In this document: positions 1 to 7,338 of the stretch, piece after piece | Layout of the letters: the number at the start of each line of letters is the position of its first letter | Numbering within the stretch: the first letter of the stretch is position 1 | Assembly (NCBI RefSeq): GCF_001417735.1 | Contig: NZ_BBUZ01000023.1 | Span: 148,077-212,076, forward strand | Origin: Streptomyces sp. NBRC 110028 | GTDB lineage: Bacteria > Actinomycetota > Actinomycetes > Streptomycetales > Streptomycetaceae | DNA: 64,000 nucleotides | Direction of reading: 5' to 3' | Notes under the pieces: generated by a model | Databases searched by the model: none | What the model was told of the DNA's origin: nothing | The model's input: only the letters and a program-made list of their open reading frames with translations | Position numbers and translations under genes: made by a program

Positions 1-2
1 GC

Positions 3-86
3 GCCGGGGCGGTCATACAGCGGCTTCAGGTGACGCCCGCCGACCAGGTGAGAGGCGCCGCTGAGGGGGAACCCCTAGCCCAATGA
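3..86 (+). CDS. C-terminal end of an upstream gene (partial)
   Basis: An open frame enters from the left edge and ends at a TGA that overlaps the ATG of the next gene (ATGA). Only about 27 residues are visible, ending RGAAEGEPLAQ, with the segment IQRLQVTPADQV before that. The tail is too short to assign a family. The four-base overlap is typical of translational coupling and is the main reason to think the frame is real. If so, this gene and the FUSC-like gene form an operon. Confidence 0.4.
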   Translation, partial: AGAVIQRLQVTPADQVRGAAEGEPLAQ

Positions 87-1363
87 GCGGCAAGACGAGC
101 GGCAAGACGAGCGGCAAGACGAGCGGCAAGACGAGCACAGACGGTGGACAGGACGAGGAGCGGACGGAGCAGGGGCGGCGGATGGCGGGGTGGTCCGGGC
201 GGCTGCGGGAATGGGGGCGGCGGGTGGCGGGCGCGCACGGGCCGGAGCGGGAAACGCTGCTGCTGATCGCCAAGAGCACGCTCGCGGCCACCCTCGCCTG
301 GTTCGCGGCGAAGGATCTGCTGCACGCCCAGTCCCCCGCGTTCGCCCCCTTCTCCGCCGTGCTCATCATGAACGTGACGGTGTACCAGTCGATCGCGCAG
401 TCCCTGCGCTATGTCGCCGCGGTGGTGACGGGGGTGGCGGTCCAGGCGGCGCTGGGGTTTCTGACCGGTACGGATCCGGTGACGTTCGTCCTGGTCGCCG
501 CGATCGCGCTGACGATCGGGCAGTGGAAGGCGCTGGGGGCACAGCGGTCCCAGGTGGCGACGGCGGCGTTCTTCGCGTTCTCCACGTACGTCTCCGCGAC
601 GGGCAACACGGAGCGGGCCACCCAGCTGGGGCAGATCATTCTGCTGGTGCTCATCGGCTGCTCGCTCGGGCTGCTGGTGAACGTCGTGCTCGTACCGCCG
701 CTGCGGTACCGCAGCGCGGAGTACGGCATCCGGGCGCTGGCCGGGGCGCTGGAGACGCTGCTGACCGACATGGGTCCGGCGATGCGGGACGGGGAGTTCG
801 CCGAGGAGCACGCGCGGCACTGGCGTGCCCAGTCCGACCACGCCCAGGCGCTGGTCACGCAGGCGAGGTCGGGTCTGCAGAGCGCGGAGGAGAGCGTTCC
901 GTTCAATCCGCGGCGACTGCTGCCCCAGCACCGGGGGCGCACGTCGTTCGCGAACTACCGCGCCGTCCTGGACGCGCTGGAGCGGGCCGCGTATCAGCTG
1001 GCGTCGCTCACCAGGAGCCTGGAGCGGTGGCGCGAGGAGGAGCGGGACGACTCCTACCGGCGGTTCCTCCGGTGCCACGGCACGTTCCTCGGATCGGTGG
1101 AGGAGATCGTACGGGTGCTGGCCCAGCTGGACGAGGAGCATCTGTCGGACCAGGCCACGCGGCTGTGCGAGCTGGCCGACGAGATGCAGCGGCAGCTGCG
1201 GGCCGTCACCGAGCAGGCGGAGAGCGACGGCCTGCCGCTGGGCGATCCCGCACGGCCGTACGGGGTGCTGGTGGTCGAGGCGAACCGGTTGACGGAGGAG
1301 TTCCAGTACACCTGCGACGTGCTGCACACTCATGTCCAGGGTGGACCAAGGCCGGAGGCATAG
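83..1363 (+). CDS. FUSC / aromatic-acid-exporter-like membrane protein
   Basis: A 426-residue integral membrane protein that resembles the FUSC / aromatic acid exporter family, thought to export small organic acids. After a hydrophilic N-terminus of about 60 residues there is a block of hydrophobic helices (about residues 60-215: STLAATLAWFAAKDLL, VLIMNVTVYQSI, ALTIGQWKALGAQ, IILLVLIGCSLGLLV). A long soluble C-terminal half follows (about 215-426), rich in charged helices, as in the cytosolic part of these proteins. The start at 83 is supported by the overlap with the preceding stop. An ATG at 182 is an alternative that would remove the repeated SGKT residues. The substrate is unknown. Confidence 0.75.
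   Translation: MSGKTSGKTSGKTSGKTSTDGGQDEERTEQGRRMAGWSGRLREWGRRVAGAHGPERETLLLIAKSTLAATLAWFAAKDLLHAQSPAFAPFSAVLIMNVTVYQSIAQSLRYVAAVVTGVAVQAALGFLTGTDPVTFVLVAAIALTIGQWKALGAQRSQVATAAFFAFSTYVSATGNTERATQLGQIILLVLIGCSLGLLVNVVLVPPLRYRSAEYGIRALAGALETLLTDMGPAMRDGEFAEEHARHWRAQSDHAQALVTQARSGLQSAEESVPFNPRRLLPQHRGRTSFANYRAVLDALERAAYQLASLTRSLERWREEERDDSYRRFLRCHGTFLGSVEEIVRVLAQLDEEHLSDQATRLCELADEMQRQLRAVTEQAESDGLPLGDPARPYGVLVVEANRLTEEFQYTCDVLHTHVQGGPRPEA
86..133 (+). repeat. Four 12-bp tandem repeats (AGCGGCAAGACG) in the FUSC-like gene
   Basis: The 12-base unit AGCGGCAAGACG occurs four times in a row directly after the start codon and encodes (SGKT)x4. The unit length is a multiple of three, so slippage would change the length of the N-terminus without breaking the frame. 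Confidence 0.9.
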
Positions 1364-1516
1364 CACGGCGGCGCCGAAAAAACACGAATTTCCCTACCAA
1401 ATCAGCCGCTTGTGCAAATACCGTGCGTGACGCCCACAGCGTTGCGTAGGGTTCTGGACCGGGCATGACAAGGGAGACGCCCGTCCCTTTTTCAACCTCC
1501 CCTTGAGGCAGGAACC

Positions 1517-2176
1517 ATGCTGCACGGCATCGACGTGAGTTCGCACCAGTCCAGCTTCGACACGGACGGACTGGCCTTCGTCTTCATCAAGGCGACCGAG
1601 GGCCGGTCGTACATCAACCCGAAGCAGTCCTCGCAGGCGTCCCGGGCACGGAAGGCAGGGTGCGTCGTCGGCTTCTACCACTTCCTGTGGCCCGGGAACA
1701 TCACCGCGCAGGCCCGGTATTTCGTCGAGAAGTGCGCCTCCGAGAAGCACGACCTGCTCGCCGTGGACTGGGAGACCACCGGGTCGGGGACGCGCGCCAG
1801 CAACGCGGAGAAGGACCGGTTCATCCGGGAGGTCAAGAAGCTGCGGCCCACGCACCGCGTGATGCTGTACTGCAACCGGAACTTCTGGCTCAACCACGAC
1901 ACCACGTCGTACGCCGGGGACGGGCTGTGGATCGCCGACTACGTCTCGGCGGGCAAGCCGCGCATCAAGGCCAAGTGGCGGATCCACCAGTACGCCGACC
2001 GGCCGGTGGACAAGAACGTGGCGGACTTCTCCAGCAAGGCCTCACTGAAGACCTGGGCCACGGTCACCCGGGTGGCGAACGCCATCGAGGACCTCGTGGA
2101 CGGGGACGACGGGGAAGAGCCCCAGGAGAGCGAGGCGACGGCGCAGCCCGGGGCGGAAGGGCAGAGCCAGGCGTAA
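1517..2176 (+). CDS. GH25 lysozyme-like muramidase
   Basis: A 219-residue glycoside hydrolase family 25 protein (N,O-diacetylmuramidase type, cleaving the peptidoglycan glycan strand). The fold starts at once with HGIDVSSHQ (D6), followed by FVFIKATEG, GFYHFLWPG and AVDWETTG (D84, E86), which together carry the acidic catalytic pocket of GH25. WRIHQYAD near residue 160 is the usual late strand. No signal peptide is visible, so the route out of the cell is unclear. The last 35 residues are acidic and low complexity. The ATG has a GAGGCAGGA stretch upstream. It is probably a single-gene unit with its promoter in the 150 bases before it. Confidence 0.85.
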   Translation: MLHGIDVSSHQSSFDTDGLAFVFIKATEGRSYINPKQSSQASRARKAGCVVGFYHFLWPGNITAQARYFVEKCASEKHDLLAVDWETTGSGTRASNAEKDRFIREVKKLRPTHRVMLYCNRNFWLNHDTTSYAGDGLWIADYVSAGKPRIKAKWRIHQYADRPVDKNVADFSSKASLKTWATVTRVANAIEDLVDGDDGEEPQESEATAQPGAEGQSQA

Positions 2177-2247
2177 GGGGCGCGTGAGGGCGGGCGCGAA
2201 GGGGTGGCCGCCGGGCGTTGTCGGTGGGGGCGCCTACCCTGCCGGGT

Positions 2248-2556
2248 ATGAGCTACGCAGACCTACGCGAACTCCGCAGCGCGCTCACCACGGCGTCCGA
2301 CATCGTCTTCTCCCTCGACGACGCGCCCTCGGGCCAGGAAGCCGAGCTGCTCACCGACGCCCTGCGCCGGGCGCTCGCCGCGGCCGGCGCGCTGACCCCC
2401 GCGCAGGGGACGACCGGCTGCGCCCGGCATCCGCATGGCGCCGTCGACCCGCTGTACGGGGACCCGGAGGATCCGCTGCCGCCCGGCTACGGCCGCTGCC
2501 TGCTGTGCAACGACCGCAGGCGGCGGGCAAGCGCACAGCGGCGCGGCTGGCGCTGA
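2248..2556 (+). CDS. Small conserved actinobacterial protein, function unknown
   Basis: A 102-residue protein beginning MSYADLRELRSALTTASDIV. I do not recognise a functional family. The sequence has a helical, acidic N-terminal half (about 1-55) and a C-terminal half with three cysteines and a histidine (TTGCARHPHG, then GRCLLCNDRRRR) that could bind a metal. It ends in a basic tail. The ATG at 2248 is preferred over an in-frame start 30 bases upstream because the protein's regular codon pattern starts there. It lies just after the GH25 gene, with its own short leader. Confidence 0.6.
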   Translation: MSYADLRELRSALTTASDIVFSLDDAPSGQEAELLTDALRRALAAAGALTPAQGTTGCARHPHGAVDPLYGDPEDPLPPGYGRCLLCNDRRRRASAQRRGWR

Positions 2557-2660
2557 CGCGCCGGCGGCGCCGCCGTGCGGCCCGGGCCGGACCCGATGGA
2601 TGGACCATGGGTGGACCAGCGGGTAAACCGATGAGGAGACCAATGGCCGGATCCGAGGGG

Positions 2661-2876
2661 TCAGCCCTTGTTCTGAGCGGCCCAGAACTCGTCGAAGTCG
2701 AGCAGCCCGTCACCGTTGCCGTCATGGGCGTTGATCACGGCCTGGGCGACGGTCTCCGTGACATACGGGTCCCCCAGCTGCGCCATCACACTCTTGTACT
2801 CGGCCGCCGTGATCAGCCCGTCCCCATTGAGGTCGTACCGCTCGAACGCCTTGCGCGCCGCCTCGATGTCCGCCAC
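2661..2876 (-). CDS. Two-EF-hand calcium-binding protein
   Basis: A 71-residue protein with two canonical EF-hand loops, DLNGDGLITAAE and DGNGDGLLDFDE, each supplying the regular Asp/Asn/Glu ligands for calcium. Small EF-hand proteins of this size are common in Streptomyces and are thought to act as cytosolic calcium buffers or sensors. The GTG at 2876 is chosen because AAAGGGG lies seven bases upstream and because the protein then begins directly with the first helix (ADIEAARKAFERY). It is transcribed towards the amidase promoter side, and there is no evident operon partner. Confidence 0.85.
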   Translation of the reverse strand: MADIEAARKAFERYDLNGDGLITAAEYKSVMAQLGDPYVTETVAQAVINAHDGNGDGLLDFDEFWAAQNKG

Positions 2877-2956
2877 CTGTTCCGCCCCTTTCGTGCGTGA
2901 GTCTGACCCGCACAGATTAGCGGCCCCCGGCCGGCGGCCCAGCCGGCGTCCACGGG

Positions 2957-3574
2957 TCAGCTCTGGTTGACCAGCTCCATGTAGCGGTCCCAGTCCCACA
3001 GCGGACCGGGGTCGGTGTGGTCGGCGCCGGGGACTTCGCTGTGGCCGATGATGTGGTCGCGGTTCCTCGGGATGCCGAAGCGGTCACAGACGGCGGCGGT
3101 GAGGGCGGCGGACGAGGCGTACATCTCATCGGTGAACCAGGCCGGGTCGTCCACCCACCCCTCGTGCTCGATGCCGATGCTGCGGTTGTTGTAGTCCTTG
3201 TTTCCCGCGTGCCAGGCGACGTCCTTCTCGCGGACGAACTGCCCGATATAGCCGTCGGCCGAGGCGACCAGGTAGTGGGCGGAGACCTGCTTGGCCGGGT
3301 CCTGGAAGATCTTCACCGCGTCCGGGAAGGTCTCCTGCGTCACATGGATGACGACAAAGTCGATCGGATAGGTCGTGGGGCGGCTGGAGACGCGGTAGTT
3401 GGAGGTGGAGGCGGGGATCCAGTGGGTGGGGGGATAGGCGGCGGCGCGGCGGGGGCGTCTGTCACCGGCGTGGGCGGTGGCGGCGGTCGCGGCGAGTCCG
3501 AGGGCGGCGGCGCCGAGACCGGCGCCGGTGCGGAGGAGGGTGCGTCGGGTGGGGGCAGGGCCGTGCGCTTCCAT
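2957..3574 (-). CDS. Tat-exported N-acetylmuramoyl-L-alanine amidase (Amidase_2)
   Basis: A 205-residue zinc amidase that cleaves the lactyl-amide bond between MurNAc and L-Ala in peptidoglycan. The N-terminus TRRTLLRTGAGLGAAALG is a twin-arginine signal, probably cleaved after AHA near residue 36. The catalytic domain (about 65-200) has VVIHVTQE (H77, zinc), WHAGNKDYNNRSIGIEHEG (E136/E138 region) and IIGHSEVP followed by HTDPG (H178 and D188, the other expected ligands). The start ATG is preceded by TGGGGGG. It is a single-domain enzyme with no cell-wall-binding module. The neighbouring GH25 and L,D-transpeptidase also point to wall turnover here. Confidence 0.9.
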   Translation of the reverse strand: MEAHGPAPTRRTLLRTGAGLGAAALGLAATAATAHAGDRRPRRAAAYPPTHWIPASTSNYRVSSRPTTYPIDFVVIHVTQETFPDAVKIFQDPAKQVSAHYLVASADGYIGQFVREKDVAWHAGNKDYNNRSIGIEHEGWVDDPAWFTDEMYASSAALTAAVCDRFGIPRNRDHIIGHSEVPGADHTDPGPLWDWDRYMELVNQS

Positions 3575-4005
3575 GGGGGGCTCCCGAATGCAGTGCCGAT
3601 ATCAGGGATCTGACGGGATGTGACGCGCGTAGCGCGGGTTCCATGGTGAGGCGTCGGCAGGGCCATGCCAAGAACCGACAGGCAAAGAAAGTAAGGCGCG
3701 TTTCGGTCTGAACCACTGGTAATTCCGCGCTGCCGCCACCAAGAGATGAACAGCAAGGGAAACTCACACCTTTACCCGCCATTAACAAGGCAAGTGTCAC
3801 AGCTCACCTTGGATTGAGTTGGAGGTGTTCTGCCGGTTCTGCAATAGTCAGGGCAGCGACCCCCATTGACCCGGGCCAGGTCGTTCCCCCGAATGCCGCG
3901 GAGCCACACCCCTTCCGCTCCGCGGCGGGGCGGACAGAGGTCCCCAAACCGCCGCACACGGCGGTGGGGCCCTCTGCCCTTTGTCTTCCGGTGCACCGGA
4001 TCACT
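3575..4005. other. Intergenic leader of the amidase gene
   Basis: No open frame here has convincing codon bias or a family match. The stretch is less GC-rich than its surroundings near 3690-3830 and should hold the amidase promoter and a long 5' leader. I looked for a ydaO/c-di-AMP riboswitch, because such leaders precede wall hydrolases in Streptomyces, and could not recognise one. Confidence 0.5.
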
Positions 4006-4656
4006 TCACGCGCCGTCGGCCACCCGCATCTCGAACCAGGTCGTCTTGCCGCACGGCAGCAGGTCCACGCCCCAGCGCTGGGAGAGCTGATCCACCAGCA
4101 TGAGGCCGCGCCCGCTGGTGTCGAGCGCCCCCACCGGCAGCAGACACGGCAGCCCGCGCGACGGATCGCGCACCTCGACCCGGATCCAGCCGCGACGGCG
4201 CAGCATCCGCAGCCCGAAGGTGCGGGCGCCGGTGTGCCGTACGGCATTGCCCACCAGTTCCGAGACGAGCAGCACCGCGTAGTCGGCGAGCTGGCAGGCG
4301 AGCCCCCAGTCGCGCAGCACCACGAATTCGGTCAACCGCCGGGCGGTGGCCGCGGATTCGGGCCGGGAGGGCAGCCGCACCTCTTGGTCCGCAGGATTCC
4401 CGAACAGTTCGAGCGCCCTGAAAGCCGGATCCTCCTCGGCGGACGGAAACCGCCGAACCGCAGCCGTACCCGTGCGCTGCTGCGGCTGCTCCATTCCCTC
4501 CAAGCCCGCCATGCCCCCCATGATGGCCGCCCGAAAGGCCGTCCGGGGCGGAACCAGGAGATTCCGAACACCGGAGCCCCAGGCTCCACAAACCGATCCC
4601 AGCTGTGCCATTGGCAGCGCAGTGAGCCAAAACACCCACCTGACCAGCGATGTCAC
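4006..4656 (-). CDS. ATP-binding anti-sigma-type protein (HATPase_c_2)
   Basis: Up to 216 residues. The C-terminal 130 form a GHKL ATPase domain of the RsbW/SpoIIAB kind. The motifs are LLVSELVGNAVRHTG (N box, Mg-ATP), VEVRDPSRGLP (G1) and TSGRGLMLVDQLSQRWGV (G2). Streptomyces carries dozens of these, used as anti-sigma kinases or stand-alone regulators. The start is uncertain: 4656 gives a hydrophobic N-terminus, while ATGs at 4611 and near 4520 (MGGMAGLEGMEQPQQ) would give more typical cytosolic proteins. The genes either side (amidase, enoyl-CoA hydratase) do not identify a partner sigma factor. Confidence 0.75.
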   Translation of the reverse strand: MTSLVRWVFWLTALPMAQLGSVCGAWGSGVRNLLVPPRTAFRAAIMGGMAGLEGMEQPQQRTGTAAVRRFPSAEEDPAFRALELFGNPADQEVRLPSRPESAATARRLTEFVVLRDWGLACQLADYAVLLVSELVGNAVRHTGARTFGLRMLRRRGWIRVEVRDPSRGLPCLLPVGALDTSGRGLMLVDQLSQRWGVDLLPCGKTTWFEMRVADGA

Positions 4657-4766
4657 CGCGCGTATAGGTGATCACCCAGCGTACCGGAACCGGCCATCGG
4701 GCGGCCGCGCGGCAGGCGAGGAAATTCGCCCGCACGGGGCATACCTGCGCGGCCGGGAAATCCCCG

Positions 4767-5534
4767 TCAGGAGAACCGGGCCTTGCCCGGGCCGTCCTCG
4801 ACGAAGCTCCGCATCCCGATCTCCCGGTCCTCGGTGGCGAACAGCCCGGCGAACCAGTTCCGTTCGATGGCGAGCCCGGTGTCGAGGCCCGTCTCGAGAC
4901 CCGCGTCCACCGCCTCCTTGGCGGCGCGCAGCGCCATCGCCGGACCCTTGGCCAGCTTCGCCGCCCAGGCGTGGGCCTGCTCGTACACCTCCTCGGCCGG
5001 TACGACCCGGTCGACCAGCCCGATGGCGGCGGCCTCGTCGGCCTTGACCTGTCGGCCCGTGAAGATGAGGTCCTTGGCCCGGGACGGGCCCACCAGTCGG
5101 GCCAGGCGCTGGGTGCCGCCCGCGCCCGGGATCAGTCCGAGCAGGATCTCGGGCTGGCCGAGCTTGGCGTTCTCGGCGGCGATCCGGAAGTCGGCGCACA
5201 GCGCCAGCTCGCAGCCGCCGCCGAGGGCGTAGCCGGTGACGGCGGCGACCACGGGCTTGGGGATGCGGGCGACGGCGGTGAACGCGTCCTGGAGGTCGCG
5301 GGAGCGGGCCACCATCGCGGCGTGGTCCATGTCCCGCATCTCCTTGATGTCCGCGCCCGCCGCGAACACCTTCTCGCCGCCCCAGACGACCACGGCCCGT
5401 ACGTCGTCCCGGCGGGTCACCTCACCGGCGAGTTCCCGCAGCCGGTCCTGGGTGGCGACATCGAGCGCGTTCATCGGGGGGCGGTCGAGGCGGAAGGTGG
5501 CCACGCCGTCGGCGACCTGGAGATGCACAGTCAT
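4767..5534 (-). CDS. Enoyl-CoA hydratase/isomerase
   Basis: A 255-residue crotonase-fold enzyme of full family length, which hydrates trans-2-enoyl-CoA in fatty-acid beta-oxidation or a related acyl-CoA pathway. The oxyanion-hole segments are FAAGADIKEM and GYALGGGCELALCADFRIA. The two catalytic glutamates are present, E109 in GGCELA and E129 in GQPEILLGLIPGAGG. The C-terminal helices (ERNWFAGLFATEDREIGM) match the trimerisation region. Exact acyl-CoA specificity cannot be read from sequence. It is a single gene on this strand, ending before the anti-sigma-like gene. Confidence 0.92.
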   Translation of the reverse strand: MTVHLQVADGVATFRLDRPPMNALDVATQDRLRELAGEVTRRDDVRAVVVWGGEKVFAAGADIKEMRDMDHAAMVARSRDLQDAFTAVARIPKPVVAAVTGYALGGGCELALCADFRIAAENAKLGQPEILLGLIPGAGGTQRLARLVGPSRAKDLIFTGRQVKADEAAAIGLVDRVVPAEEVYEQAHAWAAKLAKGPAMALRAAKEAVDAGLETGLDTGLAIERNWFAGLFATEDREIGMRSFVEDGPGKARFS

Positions 5535-5606
5535 AGACCGCAGATTAGTGGGCCGCGGACGGGGAGCGCCCCGGTGCGCTTGGTCACAACCGGGGCGCTG
5601 CCGGGC

Positions 5607-6833
5607 TCACGCCTTCCACTTCTCCCAGGACATGTTCCAGTCGCTGAGCCCGTTGCCCGGCTGGATCGTCTCGTCGTCCGAATGCTTCACGATGACCACG
5701 TCCCCGATGAGCGACTGGCCGAAGAACCAGGCCGCCGGGGTGGACGGGTCGCCTCCGCCGCGCTGCTCGAAGAGGCCGACGCAGCCGTGGCTGACATTGG
5801 CCGAGCCGAAGGTGGGACGGCCCGCCCAGTAGTTGCCGTGGAGGAAGGTGCCGGAGTCCGACAGCCGCATCGCGTGCGGCACGTCCTTGATGTCGTACTC
5901 CCCCTTGAAGCCGACCGTCGCGCCGTCCATCCGGGTCACGACGAGCTTCTCGCTGATGACCATGATGCCGTTGTACGTCTCGTGGCCGGGCGCGCCCGCG
6001 GTGATCGGGAGCGTCTTGAGGGTCTTGCCGTCCCGCTTGATCTTCATCGTGTGGGTCTTGGCGTCCACCACGGATATCTGGCTGCGGCCGATGGTGAACT
6101 TCACCGTCTTGCGCTGCTCCCCGTACACCCCCGGACGGCCCTCGACGCCGTCGAGGTCCAGCTTCAGGGTCACCTTGGTGCCGGGCTTCCAGTACGCCGA
6201 AGGCCGGAAGTCCAGCCGGTCGTTGCCGAACCAGTGGCTCGCGATCGGCACCGACGGGGAGGCGCTGACCTTGACGCTCTTCTCCACCGCGGCCGGGTGG
6301 GTGATGCCCCGGTTGAAGCGGAGCGAGACCGGCATGCCGACGCCGACCGTGGAGCCGTCCTCGGGGCTGAAGACGCCGACGAACGTCTCCTTCGGCTTGA
6401 GCGTGGTGAAGGTGGTGTGCTTGCGCGTGGCGCGGCCGTCCGCGTCCTTCGCGAGGGCGTCCACCGTGTATGTCGTGGCGGCGCGCAGACGACCGTCCGG
6501 CCGCCAGCTGGTGCCGCCCCCGGTGGTCTTCCCGGCGACCGCGCGGCCCTTCTCGTCCTCGACCTTCACGGACGTCAGCGTGCCCTTGGCCGCGGTGACC
6601 TTGAGCGCGCCTCCGGTGTCGACGCCCTTCGCGCCGTCCCCCGGCTCGACCTTGACCTCGGCCGTGGACGGCCGCGGCTTGGCGGCCTCGGTGTCCTTGG
6701 CCTCGCCGTCGCCGGAACCGCCGCCTCCGCCGCACGCGGTCACCAGCGCCAGCAGCGCGCCGAGCAGCAACGCGAGAAGCCCCCTGCGACCCCGCACGGT
6801 CGCCGCCCCCGATATCGGCCGCATCTTCACCAC
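5607..6833 (-). CDS. L,D-transpeptidase lipoprotein (YkuD, Ig-like repeats)
   Basis: A 408-residue lipoprotein that forms 3-3 cross-links in peptidoglycan. The signal peptide ends in the lipobox VTAC (C34), followed by a Gly/Ser linker. Two Ig-like domains (about 60-240) precede the YkuD catalytic domain, whose nucleophile lies in NVSHGCVGL (Cys near 351), with FLHGNYW upstream. This architecture matches the actinobacterial LdtMt2-type enzymes. I take the GTG at 6833 as the start because AGGGGAG lies six bases upstream; an ATG nine bases later is also possible. The nearby amidase and GH25 genes fit a wall-remodelling neighbourhood. Confidence 0.9.
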   Translation of the reverse strand: MVKMRPISGAATVRGRRGLLALLLGALLALVTACGGGGGSGDGEAKDTEAAKPRPSTAEVKVEPGDGAKGVDTGGALKVTAAKGTLTSVKVEDEKGRAVAGKTTGGGTSWRPDGRLRAATTYTVDALAKDADGRATRKHTTFTTLKPKETFVGVFSPEDGSTVGVGMPVSLRFNRGITHPAAVEKSVKVSASPSVPIASHWFGNDRLDFRPSAYWKPGTKVTLKLDLDGVEGRPGVYGEQRKTVKFTIGRSQISVVDAKTHTMKIKRDGKTLKTLPITAGAPGHETYNGIMVISEKLVVTRMDGATVGFKGEYDIKDVPHAMRLSDSGTFLHGNYWAGRPTFGSANVSHGCVGLFEQRGGGDPSTPAAWFFGQSLIGDVVIVKHSDDETIQPGNGLSDWNMSWEKWKA

Positions 6834-7338
6834 AGCAATCTCCCCTCTGCGGAGCCGCAGTCCCCCGCGGCGGCTCCGACACGCCTGACACGCGCGAGGC
6901 GCGCCTGCCGATAGGTAATCACATCGCACCGACAGCGGGATCGTTTGCGAGGGTTACGGTTCTGTCCCAGGTGGGAGCCGTCCCGTGGCCGGCCGCGTGA
7001 CCGGTGACGGGCACACCCGGCGCGGATACGTGAGGGCCGGCGGGATTGCGGGCACAACAGGGTAGGGGGTGTCTTGTGGATCAGGCCGGATCAGCGAGTG
7101 TCGTCCGGTGCGGTGGCTCGCAACCCGCGTGAGGAGAGCGCAGCGGCGCTGCGCGCGACGAGCGCGGGGCGGCGAGGTGCCGTGCCGGGCGCCGGGAGCC
7201 CGGCATGATCCGCAAGACACCCCCTGAACCGGGCACAGCCGGACGCGGTCGGGACGCCGCGGGGCGGTGCCGCCCGGTCCGTCGGGCTCCGGACGGGAGG
7301 TGCGGAGCCCGGTCCCGTGCGAGCCGCCGGAGGCGCAT
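6834..7338. other. Intergenic region before glgX
   Basis: This is the divergent promoter region between the L,D-transpeptidase gene and glgX. It contains the MITE-like element at 7064-7225 and the GGAGG ribosome-binding site of glgX. No other gene is supported. Confidence 0.6.
7064..7225. mobile_element. MITE-like element with terminal inverted repeats
   Basis: A 162-base element with no coding capacity. The left end reads AGGGGGTGTCTTGTGGATCA, and the reverse complement of the right end reads AGGGGGTGTCTTGCGGATCA, so 19 of 20 terminal bases match and similarity continues into GCCGG. I see no clear target duplication. A degenerate relative of one end lies at 22592. It probably once moved with a transposase supplied in trans, though none here carries these ends. 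Confidence 0.75.

Noticed and set aside
26-1366. Long minus-strand open frame opposite the FUSC-like gene
   Set aside because: It is Arg/Gln/His-rich with no family pattern and is the complement of a clearly coding strand, as expected in high-GC DNA.
3772-3996. 74-codon minus-strand frame between the anti-sigma-like gene and the amidase gene
   Set aside because: No ribosome-binding site, family pattern or typical codon bias; left as intergenic.
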